Assembly (NCBI GenBank): GCA_016282455.1
Contig: JAEEKM010000106.1
Span: forward strand, 1-37,778
Length of the DNA: 37,778 nt
Origin: Treponema sp.
Lineage (GTDB): Bacteria > Spirochaetota > Spirochaetia > Treponematales > Treponemataceae
Direction of reading: 5' to 3'
The first letter of the stretch is position 1, and each line of letters starts with the position of its first letter. This document shows, one piece after another, positions 23,190 through 32,361 of the stretch. The position numbers and the translations under genes were made by a program. A model generated the notes under the pieces. It ran no database searches, was not told the origin of the DNA, and saw only the letters and a program-made list of their open reading frames with translations.

Positions 23190-23726
23190 GGGCTGATTGC
23201 CTAATATATTATTAAAAATTGCCTCTATTTCAGGCGGTAAGGATTTTGGTGCTTTTTTTTCAGTTTTTTTATTATTTCCCGCTCTTTTCATGTAATTTTC
23301 AATTTCTTCTTCGTCTTTTTTTGCCTTTTCTTCGATTACATTTTTCATTTTTTCAACAGAATAGGATTCAGCGCCATTTTCTTTAAGGGGATCATATTTT
23401 CCTTTCAGGTATATTGCTATATTGTTTATCTTAAGGTATGGAAAATCCATCTTTATTCCTTTTAGAATAAAGTTTTTGTGCATTTGAACAAGAGAAGTCC
23501 AGCCCGGATGATCAGATTCTACAAGCAGCAGTCCGTTTTTTAAATCTATAACTCTTGTATGGTCGGCAATATTTCTTCCTTCGTAGGGATTTGCAGCACT
23601 TTTAATTCTGCCAAGTACTTTATTCCATTCGTTGTTTATGGTCAAAGCTTCTTTTGCTTTTTGAGGACTTATATTTTCAAATAAAGAATTTATAACCTGA
23701 GAAAAATCTTTTACTTCACCGTTCAT
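23178..23726 (-). CDS. DUF721/DciA-like protein
   Basis: 182 residues. The central part (WNKVLGRIKSAANPYEGRNI, RVIDLKNGLLLVESDHPGWTSLVQMHKNFILK) matches DUF721, the family that includes DciA, a loader or partner of the replicative helicase DnaB. The N-terminus is short and the C-terminus is a Lys/Glu-rich linker ending in a small helix (PPEIEAIFNNILG). Its place directly after recF in the origin operon agrees with a replication role. ATG 23726 overlaps the recF stop (ATGA); another in-frame ATG lies 15 bases upstream. Confidence 0.85.
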   Translation of the reverse strand: MNGEVKDFSQVINSLFENISPQKAKEALTINNEWNKVLGRIKSAANPYEGRNIADHTRVIDLKNGLLLVESDHPGWTSLVQMHKNFILKGIKMDFPYLKINNIAIYLKGKYDPLKENGAESYSVEKMKNVIEEKAKKDEEEIENYMKRAGNNKKTEKKAPKSLPPEIEAIFNNILGNQPLTN

Positions 23727-24820
23727 GTTTTTTCTTTCCATGTACCTTTTTCAATACTGTAGATTTTTGTCCCTTCATGCCTGTATCTTTCATAAGGTTC
23801 ACCAGGAAGAAATGTACAGAAGAGCTGGTCATACTCAGGAAGCAGGGAAGTAACCTTTTCCCTTTTGTCAGGATCAAGTTCAAGCAGTACGTCATCCATA
23901 AGAAGAACAGGACGTCTTCCGGTAACCTGTTTGTAATACACCGCCTGAGCAGTTCTTAACAGAAGTGCAATAAGTCTTCTCTGCCCGGTTGATGCAGTTG
24001 GAACAAAAGGTGCTCCGTTTCTTATAAAAACAATACGGTCAACATGAGGTCCTGTCATGGTACGGCACATTGCTTTTTCAATTTGTCTTTTTTCTTTTAT
24101 CTGGTAAAGGATTTCATCTACGGAAGAAATTCCTGAGTCATCATTTTTTTTCCAGGAAGGATAATATCTAATTGTAACTCCTTCTATTCCTGTTACCTGT
24201 TCATATATTTTTCCAAAAATCTGATTAAACTGAAAAACTGCACTTTTTCTTTTTTTCTGAATTTCTATTCCGTTTTGCACAAGCTGAATATCATAACTGT
24301 CAAGCAAGTCATATTTATTTTCTTTAAGAGAAATATTTCTGCTTTTTAGAACTCTCTTGTATCTTCTCATTTCATCTATGTACATTACATCGTACATACT
24401 CAGGCTCTGGTCTATAAAAAATCTTCTTCGTTCAGGAGAGCCAACGGCAAAATCCAAATCATCATGATTATATAAAACGCAGGGCATTGTATTTACAATT
24501 TCTTTTCTGTCCTGCAGCATTTTACCGTCTTTTTCTATTCTCTTTTTTCCATTCTGAAAAGTAATTACAGTAGTATGAGTATTCCCGTTTTCTTCTTTGA
24601 ACATGGAATTTATTCTCATTACACTTTCTCCGTTTCTTACCATTTCACTTTCATTGTGAGTTCTGAAAGAAGAAGCGTATGCGGAATAATAAAGGGCTTC
24701 AAGAATATTACTTTTTCCCTGTCCGTTTTCTCCACAAAAATAAACCTCCCTTGCGAAAACATCAATTTTTTCGTTAGAGAGGTTTCTGAAATTATAGGGA
24801 ATAATACTTAAAAATGGCAA
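23723..24820 (-). CDS. recF: DNA replication and repair protein RecF
   Basis: 365 residues of the RecF SMC-like ATPase. Walker A is GENGQGKSN, the signature motif region is TASTGQRRLIALLLRTAQ, and Walker B is RPVLLMDDVLLELD. RecF acts with RecO/RecR to load RecA at gaps. The reading frame has no ATG before FLSIIPYNFRNL; it starts with TTG at 24820, one base after the dnaN stop, with AAAGAG upstream. The TTG start probably keeps expression low relative to dnaN. It overlaps the DUF721 gene by four bases. Confidence 0.95.
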   Translation of the reverse strand: MPFLSIIPYNFRNLSNEKIDVFAREVYFCGENGQGKSNILEALYYSAYASSFRTHNESEMVRNGESVMRINSMFKEENGNTHTTVITFQNGKKRIEKDGKMLQDRKEIVNTMPCVLYNHDDLDFAVGSPERRRFFIDQSLSMYDVMYIDEMRRYKRVLKSRNISLKENKYDLLDSYDIQLVQNGIEIQKKRKSAVFQFNQIFGKIYEQVTGIEGVTIRYYPSWKKNDDSGISSVDEILYQIKEKRQIEKAMCRTMTGPHVDRIVFIRNGAPFVPTASTGQRRLIALLLRTAQAVYYKQVTGRRPVLLMDDVLLELDPDKREKVTSLLPEYDQLFCTFLPGEPYERYRHEGTKIYSIEKGTWKEKT

Positions 24821-24821
24821 T

Positions 24822-25946
24822 CTACTCTTTCTGCATTGGCATGATTACGTGGATGTAATCTCCGGCCGGCTCAGATTTCATTGTTACCGCTTTCATTTCC
24901 TCTGTAAATTCAAATCTAATTCTTTCGCTGGAAATAAATTTAAGAGGCTCTTCCACATAACGGTAATTAAGTGCAATCTCATATTTATCACCTGCATACT
25001 CACAGGGAATCTCTTCATCTGCAGTACCAAGGTCAGAAGGCTGTGATGTAATTTTAAGAACTCCGTCGCTGATTGAAAAATAAATTCTTCCGCTGCTCTT
25101 GTTTACCATAAGGGCTACACGGCGCAAAGCTGAAACAAGGTCTGACTTTTGAACCTGGAAACTATGTGACTGATTTTCCGGAATAACTTTTGTGTAGTTG
25201 GGGAAGTTGCCTTCAATAAGAGTTGTTCCAAATTTATAATTTCCAAAACGGAAGAACATCATCTTGTCTACAACGGCAATCTGAATGTTTCCTTCGGAAG
25301 GAGCATGCTTCATTATAATTCCAAGAACTTTTGGATGAACAATTGCAGGAGGAAATTCAACAATCTCAGAAGTAATTTCTTTTGAATCAAAACTTAAGCG
25401 TCTTCCGTCTGTTGCAACAAGATTGATTCTGTTATCTTTAATTTCAAAATAAACACCATTAAGGAAGAAACGCTGCTGGTCATCACTAACTGCAAAGAAA
25501 GTTTGAGAAATCATTTCTCTTAAATCTGCTGATGGAATTTCAAGATATGGAATATTATCTGCAGAATCAAACATGGGGAAGTCATTGGAAGAAAGGCTTC
25601 TCATCTGAAATTTAATTTTCTTTGTTACAGGTTTAATAATTACATTAACGGCCTGGTCTTCACCTTCACTGCTTGTCTGGTTAAATTCAATTTCTCCTTC
25701 AGGAAGGGTTGAAAGAATTTCCATAAACTTTGCACAGTAAATGGTTGTTCTTCCTTCTACTTCTATTTGTACAGGAATCTGAGTTTCAAAATTAACTCTT
25801 ATATCTGTAGCTTTTATTGTAAGCGTTCCGCCTTCTGCAATAAGAAGAACATTGGAAAGGATTGTTCCGGAATTTTTTGTAGAAATAATCTCCTGAGCAA
25901 TGGAGATCTCTTTGACCATAGCATCTTTATCAAAACTAAATTTCAT
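24822..25946 (-). CDS. dnaN: DNA polymerase III beta subunit (sliding clamp)
   Basis: 374 residues, normal length for the clamp. It starts MKFSFDKDAMVKEISIAQEI and has the three-fold repeated clamp structure, with LVATDGRRLSF in the middle and the conserved C-terminal IMPM(Q). DnaN forms the ring that holds polymerase III on DNA. ATG 25946 is chosen because GGGAG lies seven bases upstream; in-frame codons further upstream run into the origin. Downstream, recF starts one base after the stop. Confidence 0.97.
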   Translation of the reverse strand: MKFSFDKDAMVKEISIAQEIISTKNSGTILSNVLLIAEGGTLTIKATDIRVNFETQIPVQIEVEGRTTIYCAKFMEILSTLPEGEIEFNQTSSEGEDQAVNVIIKPVTKKIKFQMRSLSSNDFPMFDSADNIPYLEIPSADLREMISQTFFAVSDDQQRFFLNGVYFEIKDNRINLVATDGRRLSFDSKEITSEIVEFPPAIVHPKVLGIIMKHAPSEGNIQIAVVDKMMFFRFGNYKFGTTLIEGNFPNYTKVIPENQSHSFQVQKSDLVSALRRVALMVNKSSGRIYFSISDGVLKITSQPSDLGTADEEIPCEYAGDKYEIALNYRYVEEPLKFISSERIRFEFTEEMKAVTMKSEPAGDYIHVIMPMQKE

Positions 25947-26020
25947 AATTTTCTCCCAAAGGAAGTTATATATATCAGTATACACTATACATTTTTTTTC
26001 GTCTACAAAAAATCTCTTTT

Positions 26021-26042
26021 GCATAAAAATTCATTTTTATGC
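26021..26042. repeat. Perfect 9-bp inverted repeat beside the unwinding element
   Basis: GCATAAAAA and TTTTTATGC around TTCA, between the AT-rich unwinding stretch and dnaN. It has no T-run on the dnaN side, so it is not a clear terminator; a protein-binding site is possible. Confidence 0.5.
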
Positions 26043-26071
26043 ATATTCTAAATTTATTAAATTTATAAATT

Positions 26072-26089
26072 TAGTAGTAATAATAGTAG
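26072..26089 (+). promoter_or_regulatory. DnaA-trio tract of the origin unwinding region
   Basis: Six in-register TAG/TAA triplets sit between a GC step with DnaA boxes on one side and AT-only DNA on the other. This matches the known arrangement DnaA boxes - GC-rich - DnaA-trios - unwinding element. The boxes and trios have the correct relative orientation (TTTTACACA and CTA repeats on the same strand). Confidence 0.75.
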
Positions 26090-26266
26090 GGTGTTGTGAA
26101 TTTGTGTAAAACTCGGCTAAGTTATTGTAATAAAATAAAATATCTCTGTGGATAAGTGTTGGTTTGAAATTCACACAAATTCACTTTTTCCACAGAAAAA
26201 TTAGTTTTAACCTGTTTTTTAGTCTTGAATTCATTGCTTTTACACAGACTTTTCCACAGGCAGAAT

Positions 26267-27697
26267 TTATTTTCTATATTCTTTAATTTCCCTTTTCAGC
26301 ATCTCGATTGTTGAATTCAGGCCGGAATCTGTTTTAAGGAGGTTTTCTATTTTTTCATAACTGTTCATTGTTGTAGTGTGGTCACGGCCTCCAAATTCGT
26401 TGCCTAGTTCCGGGAAAGAATAACCGACCATTTCTCTTGCAATATAAATTGCAATGTGTCTGGGCATGCTGATTTTGGGTGTACGTTTTTTTCCTGTAAG
26501 TTCCCTTACCGTAATGTTGTAGTGTTCTGCCACAACTTTTTGAATTATTTCTATTGTAATGGAACCGTCGTTCACCTGATTAAAAGTGTCGTGAAGCTGG
26601 TTTTGTGCAACCTCTATTGTAATGGGTTTATTTACCAGTTCAGAATAGGCAATCATGTTTGTAAGACAGTGTTCAAGGTCGCGGACGTTTGTTTCTACGT
26701 TACGGGCAATGTAATCAACAACATCTTCCGGAATGTGTTTTTGCATAATCTCAAGTTTTTTTTCAAGAATGGCCCGTCTTGTTTCGTAGTTAGGCGGCTG
26801 AAGATCCATGGTGATGCCTTTTGAAAAGCGGGATCTCATTCTTTCTTCAACCCCTTTAAGCTCGCTGATGGGGCGGTCGCAGGTGAATACCATCTGTTTT
26901 TTCTTTTTTTCCAGGGCCTGGAAGGTATTGAAAAATTCTTCAAGTGTCTGTTCTTTTCCCTGCAGAAAGTGAATGTCATCTACTAAAAGAACATCCATAT
27001 TGCGGTACTTTTGCTTAAACTTTTCTGTGGTTTTATTTCTGATGGAAGAAGTAAATTCATTTGTAAAATCTTCTGAAGAAACACAGCAGATTTTCATAGT
27101 TCCCTGGGAATTATTATATATGTAGTTTCCAATAGATTCCATGAGGTGTGTTTTACCTAAACCGACTCCACCATAAATGAGAAGGGGATTATATTTTCTT
27201 CCCGGTTCTTTTGATGCCGCTAAACAGACACTGTAGGCAAAATCGGAATTTTCTCCAGGAACAAAAGTGTCAAAAGTGTAGTTTTCATGCAGCTGCGGGT
27301 GTTTTTTTATGGAAAGAGGCTGTGAAATTTCTTCTGACTTAACTTCTTTTTTTTGTAGATTTATATTATTTTCTTCAGTTTTTTCTGCTTCAGAAATAGG
27401 ATTTTCCGGCTTTTTTTCATAAGATTGTATTTTATTTTTAATTACTGCAGAAATTTCAATATCCTGGCCGGTGAGTTCGCTTAATTTTTGTTTTACGTTT
27501 TTTACATAGCCTCTTGTGTTCATCTGGTTCCACATGAATTCTGAGGGAATTAAGACTTTTATTTCATTTTCCTGGTCTTCCAGATATTCCATCTTGAACC
27601 AGAGGTTAAACTCATCTTCCTGATTTTGAGATTTATATTCCTGACGTATGATGTTTAATGCTTCATCCCAAAAGACTTTGTAATTCTGTTTGCTCAT
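26267..27697 (-). CDS. dnaA: Chromosomal replication initiator DnaA
   Basis: 476 residues with all four DnaA domains: N-terminal domain I (1-85), a Lys/Glu-rich linker (about 90-135), the AAA+ domain with Walker A GGVGLGKTH and Walker B VLLVDDIHFLQG, and the C-terminal DNA-binding domain with the DnaA signature (GNEFGGRDHTTTMNSYEKI). It binds DnaA boxes and opens oriC, which lies directly downstream. The start has no Shine-Dalgarno; TATAAT (27710-27705) ends seven bases before the ATG, so the message is predicted to be leaderless. No canonical DnaA box is seen in its promoter, so autorepression by that route is not evident. Confidence 0.97.
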   Translation of the reverse strand: MSKQNYKVFWDEALNIIRQEYKSQNQEDEFNLWFKMEYLEDQENEIKVLIPSEFMWNQMNTRGYVKNVKQKLSELTGQDIEISAVIKNKIQSYEKKPENPISEAEKTEENNINLQKKEVKSEEISQPLSIKKHPQLHENYTFDTFVPGENSDFAYSVCLAASKEPGRKYNPLLIYGGVGLGKTHLMESIGNYIYNNSQGTMKICCVSSEDFTNEFTSSIRNKTTEKFKQKYRNMDVLLVDDIHFLQGKEQTLEEFFNTFQALEKKKKQMVFTCDRPISELKGVEERMRSRFSKGITMDLQPPNYETRRAILEKKLEIMQKHIPEDVVDYIARNVETNVRDLEHCLTNMIAYSELVNKPITIEVAQNQLHDTFNQVNDGSITIEIIQKVVAEHYNITVRELTGKKRTPKISMPRHIAIYIAREMVGYSFPELGNEFGGRDHTTTMNSYEKIENLLKTDSGLNSTIEMLKREIKEYRK

Positions 27698-27704
27698 AGT
27701 CCAT

Positions 27705-27734
27705 ATTATACCTTGCCTTTACTTTTTTTTTCAA
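27705..27734 (-). promoter_or_regulatory. dnaA promoter
   Basis: TTGAAA (27734-27729), an 18-bp spacer and consensus TATAAT (27710-27705). Transcription would start at or next to the dnaA ATG. The 90-bp dnaA-gyrB spacer also holds -10-like TATACT (27741-27746) and TATATA (27765-27770) elements that may serve gyrB. Confidence 0.65.
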
Positions 27735-27787
27735 TAAGGGTATACTCTGAATTCCAGATTATTCTATATATAGGCGAGAAATCTTAA

Positions 27788-29758
27788 ATGGCAGACGAAA
27801 ACAATCAGTATTCAGCAAGTAGTATTCAGGTTCTTAAAGGACTTGAAGCAGTAAGAAAAAGACCAGGTATGTACATTGGTTCAACCGGACCAAACGGACT
27901 TCATCATCTTGTTTATGAGGTGGTTGATAACTCCATAGACGAAGCAATGGCCGGTTACTGCGATACTATTACTGTTGCCCTTGAAAAAGATGACATCTGC
28001 CGTGTAGAAGATAATGGTCGTGGTATTCCTGTAGACATGCATCCTACAGAACATGTTTCTGCCCTGGAACTTGTGCTTACCCGTCTTCATGCAGGCGGTA
28101 AGTTTGATAAGTCAAACTATAAAGTTTCCGGTGGTCTTCATGGTGTGGGTGTTTCCTGTGTGAACGCACTTTCTGTCTGGATGGAAGCATTTGTAAATCG
28201 TGAAGGAAAAAGATATCAGCAGAAATTTGCAGAAGGAAAACCAAAGACAAAAGTTGAATGCCTTGGTGATACAAATCTTCATGGAACAACAATCCGCTGG
28301 AAAGCAGACGGAAGTATTTTTACAGAAACTACTACTTATGATTTTGATGTCCTTGCCAACCGCTTAAGGGAACTTGCCTTTCTTAACCCTGGAATTACAA
28401 TCATTTTCCGTGACGAAAGACTTGAAACTCCAAAAGAAGTAATTTACCGTTACGAAGGCGGAATTAAACACTACGTAACTGTTCTTAATGAAAATAAAAA
28501 AGTAGTTCCTGAAGAACCAATTTATATTGCAGGCGCTTCAAATGATGTGATTATGGAAGTTGCCATGCAGTACAATCGTGACAGCTATTCAGAAAACATT
28601 CATTCTTATGTAAATGACATTAACACACACGAAGGCGGAACTCACCTTGACGGTTTTAAAATTGCACTTACGGTAGTTCTTAACAAACTTCTTGAAGCAG
28701 AAATTCCCAGTCGTGAAAAAATCCGCAAGAAGCTTTTGAATGTAACTCCCAAAGGACAGAACCCTGAAAAACTTACCGGTGATGATGTTCGCGCAGGTCT
28801 TACTGCAGTTCTTTCTGTAAAAGTTCCTGAACCTCAGTTTGAAGGTCAGACAAAAACTAAACTTGGAAACAGTGAAGTCCGCACTTATGTGGATACTCTT
28901 GTAAAAGAAAAACTTACCCAGTGGTGTGAACAGAATCCTCAGCTTGTAGACATGATTCTTGAAAAGGCTGTAAGTGAAGCAGTTGCCCGTATTGCAGCCC
29001 GTAAAGCCAAAGAAGCAAGCCGAAGAAAATCTGGACTGGACAGTTTTGGTCTTCCTGGAAAACTCGCTGACTGTACTTCAAAGCATCCTGAAGAATGTGA
29101 GGTATACATAGTCGAGGGTGACTCTGCAGGTGGTTCAGCAAAGCAGGGACGTGATCCAAAAATTCAGGCCATTCTTCCTCTTTGGGGTAAAATGCTTAAC
29201 GTAGAAAAATCCCATGCTGATAAAGTTATAAATAACGATAAACTTCAGCCGGTGATTGCATCCCTTGGAACAGGAATTGGAAAAGATTTTGACATTGAAA
29301 AACTCCGCTACCATAAAATCATTATCATGGCAGATGCTGACGTTGACGGAAGCCACATTTCCACTTTGCTTTTAACCTTCTTCTTCCGTTACATGCCCCA
29401 GCTTATTGAACACGGATACGTTTACATTGCAATGCCTCCTCTTTATCGTGTCAGTTACAAAAAGAAAGATTACTTTACTTTCACGGATGAAGAGCGCGAC
29501 AGTGTTATTGCAAAACTGCACGAAGAATATCCCGGTGACATAAAACTTGACGTTCAGCGTTACAAAGGTCTTGGTGAAATGGAATGGCAGGAACTTAAAG
29601 AAACAACAATGAGCCCTGCCAACCGCAAAATGAAGCAGGTTCATCTTACCGATGCCGCAGAAGCAGACAAAATCTTCAATATTCTCATGGGTGAGGAAGT
29701 AGAACCCCGCCGCAAGTTCATTGAAGAAAATGCCGCTTATGCAACACTGGATGTATAG
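27788..29758 (+). CDS. gyrB: DNA gyrase subunit B
   Basis: 656 residues. GHKL ATPase motifs (VDNSIDEAMAG, EDNGRGIPV, GGLHGVGVSCVNALS), the transducer region with the QTKTKLGNSEVR strand, and the TOPRIM domain (VEGDSAGGSAKQGRD, MADADVDGSHI) are all present, ending with the YKGLGEMEWQEL tail. In the stretch usually PLRGK the sequence is PLWGK. With GyrA it introduces negative supercoils. It is divergent from dnaA, and gyrA follows 34 bp downstream in the same direction. Confidence 0.97.
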   Translation: MADENNQYSASSIQVLKGLEAVRKRPGMYIGSTGPNGLHHLVYEVVDNSIDEAMAGYCDTITVALEKDDICRVEDNGRGIPVDMHPTEHVSALELVLTRLHAGGKFDKSNYKVSGGLHGVGVSCVNALSVWMEAFVNREGKRYQQKFAEGKPKTKVECLGDTNLHGTTIRWKADGSIFTETTTYDFDVLANRLRELAFLNPGITIIFRDERLETPKEVIYRYEGGIKHYVTVLNENKKVVPEEPIYIAGASNDVIMEVAMQYNRDSYSENIHSYVNDINTHEGGTHLDGFKIALTVVLNKLLEAEIPSREKIRKKLLNVTPKGQNPEKLTGDDVRAGLTAVLSVKVPEPQFEGQTKTKLGNSEVRTYVDTLVKEKLTQWCEQNPQLVDMILEKAVSEAVARIAARKAKEASRRKSGLDSFGLPGKLADCTSKHPEECEVYIVEGDSAGGSAKQGRDPKIQAILPLWGKMLNVEKSHADKVINNDKLQPVIASLGTGIGKDFDIEKLRYHKIIIMADADVDGSHISTLLLTFFFRYMPQLIEHGYVYIAMPPLYRVSYKKKDYFTFTDEERDSVIAKLHEEYPGDIKLDVQRYKGLGEMEWQELKETTMSPANRKMKQVHLTDAAEADKIFNILMGEEVEPRRKFIEENAAYATLDV

Positions 29759-29792
29759 TTTTTAACAGTTTATTCAAATATAAGGTTAACAT

Positions 29793-32261
29793 ATGGAAGA
29801 AATTAAAACCCCGGAAGGTGGAACGCTCATTCCCGTTGCCATCGAAACAGAGATGAAAAAGGCATACATTGACTACTCAATGTCTGTCATTGTAGCCCGT
29901 GCACTTCCTGATGTGCGTGATGGTCTTAAACCTGTTCATCGTCGTATTCTTTATGCCATGAACGAAGAAGGTCTTCACATGAACGGAAAAACCCGCAAGT
30001 GTGCCACTGTGGTGGGTGACGTTCTTGGTCGTTACCATCCTCACGGAGATGCTTCTGTTTATGATGCAATGGTTCGTCTGGGACAGCATTTTTCCATGCG
30101 CTACATGCCTGTTCAGAAACAGGGTAACTTTGGTGGAATTGACGGAAGTCCTGCTGCTGCCTACCGTTACACCGAGGCCAAGATGTCAAGCATCGCAGAA
30201 GAGATGGTTTCTGACATCAAAAAAGAAACAGTAGATTTTCTTCCAAACTTTGATGATACAAGACAGGAACCTGTTGTTCTTCCGGCAAAGTTTCCTTTCC
30301 TTTTGTGTAACGGATCAAACGGAATTGCCGTGGGTATGGCAACAAACATGCCTCCCCATAACCTTCGTGAAATTTCTTCAGCTATCAGTGCTTATATTGA
30401 CAATCCTGAAATTACAATTGATGAACTTTGCAATCATGTAAAGGGACCTGATTTTCCAACAGGCGGAATCATCTTTGGAAAAAAAGGAATTCGTGATGCC
30501 TATAAAACAGGTCGCGGTAAACTTATAGTTCGTGGCCGCTTTACAATAGAAGTTGATAAACACGGAAAAGAAAGCATAGTCTTTACAGAAGTTCCATACA
30601 TGGTCAGAACAGATGATCTCTGTAAAAGAATCGGTGAACTTGCCCGTGAAAAAGTAATTGACGGAATTGAACGTGTAAACGATTCTTCTGCCGGTGATGA
30701 TGTGCGTATTGTAATTGACCTTAAGCGCGGTGCCATGACAAAAGTTGTTGTGAACCAGCTTTTTGCAAAAACTGCACTTCAGTCAAGTTTTGGTGTCATT
30801 AACCTTGCACTTGTAAAAGGCCGACCGGAAATTCTTAACTTAAAGCAGCTGATTAAGTGTTTCGTTGACCATCGATTTGAAGTTATAACCCGCCGTACTC
30901 AGTTTGAACTTCGTGAAGCAAAAAAACGTGAACACATTCTTGAAGCTCTTATAACTGCAGTAGATAATATTGATGAAGTAATCAAAATTATCCGCGGCAG
31001 CCGTGATGAGGCAGAAGCAAAAGTTGGTTTGATGAGCCGCTTTGGTTTTGATGATCCTCAGGCTCAGGCAATTGTGGACATGCGTCTTGGTCGTCTTACA
31101 AACCTGCGTATTGATGAACTTCGCAAAGAGATGGAAGAAGTAAAAGCTCTCATTGCACATTTGGAAGATCTTCTTGCCCACAGTGAAAAGATTATGGCTC
31201 TGATTAAAACAGAGACAAATGAACTTTCTGAAAAATATGGTGACGACCGCAGAACAGATATTGTAGCCGGTGAAGTAGAAGAAATAAATGTAGAAGACCT
31301 TATCAAAGAAGAAGATATGGTCACCCTTATTTCAAAACTTGGCTATATCAAAAGAGTTCCAGTCAGCCTTTACAAGAGTCAGGGTAGGGGAGGCAAGGGA
31401 ACCATCAGTGCAAAACTGGTGGAAGAAGATTACATCAACCAGATGTTTGTTGCTTCTACCCATGATTACCTCATGTTCATTACCAACGAAGGTAAAGCTT
31501 ACTGGATTAAAGTTCATGAAATTCCCGAAGCGTCAAAGACAAGTCGTGGAAGTCATATAAAGAGTTTGCTGCAGGTAAGTGCCAATGAAGAGATTACGAC
31601 TATTGTCAGCATGAAGGAATTCAGTGAAGACCAGTTCCTCTTTATGGCAACTGCAAACGGAATTGTAAAGAAAACTCCGACAAGCGAATTCAGAAATGCA
31701 AAAGCACGCGGTATGCAGGCAGTTCGTCTTGATGATGGAGATAAACTTGTAAGTGCCATTCTTTCTTCCGGAAATGATGAACTTCTTCTTGTAAGTCGCC
31801 GTGGACAGGCACTTAGAATCAGTGAAGAAGAAGTTCGCCCAATGGGTCGTGCAAGCCGTGGTGTAAACGGAATGAAACTTTCTGGTGGTGATGAACTTTG
31901 TGCCGCAATTCATGTTGACGAAGAAGCAAAGATTTTAGTCATCACAGAAAAGGGAATCGGAAAGAGAGTTGACTTTGCAGAGTTCAATGCTCACGGTCGT
32001 GGAACCGGTGGACAGAGAGTCTTTGGAAATGTAGACGATAAGGGCGAAATTATTGGAGCGCTTACTGTAAAGGATGATGATTCTGTTATGTGCATTACAA
32101 GCCAGGGAACTTCAATCCGTGTAAGTGCTGCAGAAATTTCTAAACAGGGCCGTGCATCCAGTGGTGTAAAGGTGGTGGATATTACAAGCCCTGATTATGT
32201 TGTAGGAATTGACAGCATAGCATCTTCTGAAGAAGGTGAGGCTGTTTCACAAGAGTCTTAA
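29793..32261 (+). CDS. gyrA: DNA gyrase subunit A
   Basis: 822 residues. The breakage-reunion domain has the catalytic tyrosine in AAAYRYTE (Tyr 126), and the C-terminal beta-pinwheel has the GyrA box QGRGGKG, which separates gyrase from topoisomerase IV. In the quinolone-resistance region the motif is HPHGDASVYD: Ala 87 stands where E. coli has Ser 83, and the acidic residue (Asp 91) is kept. AAGG lies about seven bases before ATG. It is co-oriented with gyrB and followed by a stem-loop with a short T-run. Confidence 0.97.
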   Translation: MEEIKTPEGGTLIPVAIETEMKKAYIDYSMSVIVARALPDVRDGLKPVHRRILYAMNEEGLHMNGKTRKCATVVGDVLGRYHPHGDASVYDAMVRLGQHFSMRYMPVQKQGNFGGIDGSPAAAYRYTEAKMSSIAEEMVSDIKKETVDFLPNFDDTRQEPVVLPAKFPFLLCNGSNGIAVGMATNMPPHNLREISSAISAYIDNPEITIDELCNHVKGPDFPTGGIIFGKKGIRDAYKTGRGKLIVRGRFTIEVDKHGKESIVFTEVPYMVRTDDLCKRIGELAREKVIDGIERVNDSSAGDDVRIVIDLKRGAMTKVVVNQLFAKTALQSSFGVINLALVKGRPEILNLKQLIKCFVDHRFEVITRRTQFELREAKKREHILEALITAVDNIDEVIKIIRGSRDEAEAKVGLMSRFGFDDPQAQAIVDMRLGRLTNLRIDELRKEMEEVKALIAHLEDLLAHSEKIMALIKTETNELSEKYGDDRRTDIVAGEVEEINVEDLIKEEDMVTLISKLGYIKRVPVSLYKSQGRGGKGTISAKLVEEDYINQMFVASTHDYLMFITNEGKAYWIKVHEIPEASKTSRGSHIKSLLQVSANEEITTIVSMKEFSEDQFLFMATANGIVKKTPTSEFRNAKARGMQAVRLDDGDKLVSAILSSGNDELLLVSRRGQALRISEEEVRPMGRASRGVNGMKLSGGDELCAAIHVDEEAKILVITEKGIGKRVDFAEFNAHGRGTGGQRVFGNVDDKGEIIGALTVKDDDSVMCITSQGTSIRVSAAEISKQGRASSGVKVVDITSPDYVVGIDSIASSEEGEAVSQES

Positions 32262-32270
32262 GTCTTTATA

Positions 32271-32324
32271 ATACAAGAAGATAGCATAAATTTTACAAAA
32301 AATTTGTGTTTTTCTTGTATTTTT
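32271..32324 (+). terminator. Possible gyrA terminator
   Basis: ATACAAGAA (32271-32279) pairs with TTCTTGTAT (32312-32320), followed by a short T-run; a small inner hairpin (ACAAA/TTTGT) lies inside. The stem is AT-rich and the loop long, so it is a moderate candidate only. Confidence 0.35.
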
Positions 32325-32326
32325 CA

Positions 32327-32355
32327 TGGACAAAACACTAAATATAGTGTATATT
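32327..32355 (+). promoter_or_regulatory. Promoter of the candidate small RNA
   Basis: TGGACA (32327-32332), a 17-bp spacer and TATATT (32350-32355), each one base from consensus, in gene-free DNA after gyrA. Predicted transcription start is near 32362. Confidence 0.6.
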
Positions 32356-32361
32356 GTTTTC

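Larger units (their letters stand above)
25947..26266. other. oriC: Chromosomal replication origin (oriC) between dnaA and dnaN
   Basis: A 320-bp AT-rich gene-free spacer. DnaA boxes matching TTWTNCACA lie at 26103-26111(-), 26147-26155(-, perfect TTATCCACA), 26186-26194(+), 26238-26246(+) and 26250-26258(+). Weaker ones lie at 26095-26103 and 26167-26175. Next to the 26095-26111 boxes come a short GC step (GGGTG) and then six consecutive triplets TAG TAG TAA TAA TAG TAG (26072-26089), followed by AT-only sequence (26045-26073). A perfect 9-bp inverted repeat (26021-26042) and -10-like elements for dnaN (for example TATACT at 25980-25975) lie on the dnaN side. Confidence 0.9.

Noticed and set aside
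26021..26042. Inverted repeat beside oriC as an intrinsic terminator
   Set aside because: A/T-only stem apart from its ends and no T-run on either transcribed side.
27698..27787. DnaA boxes in the dnaA promoter
   Set aside because: No match to TTWTNCACA on either strand in this spacer.
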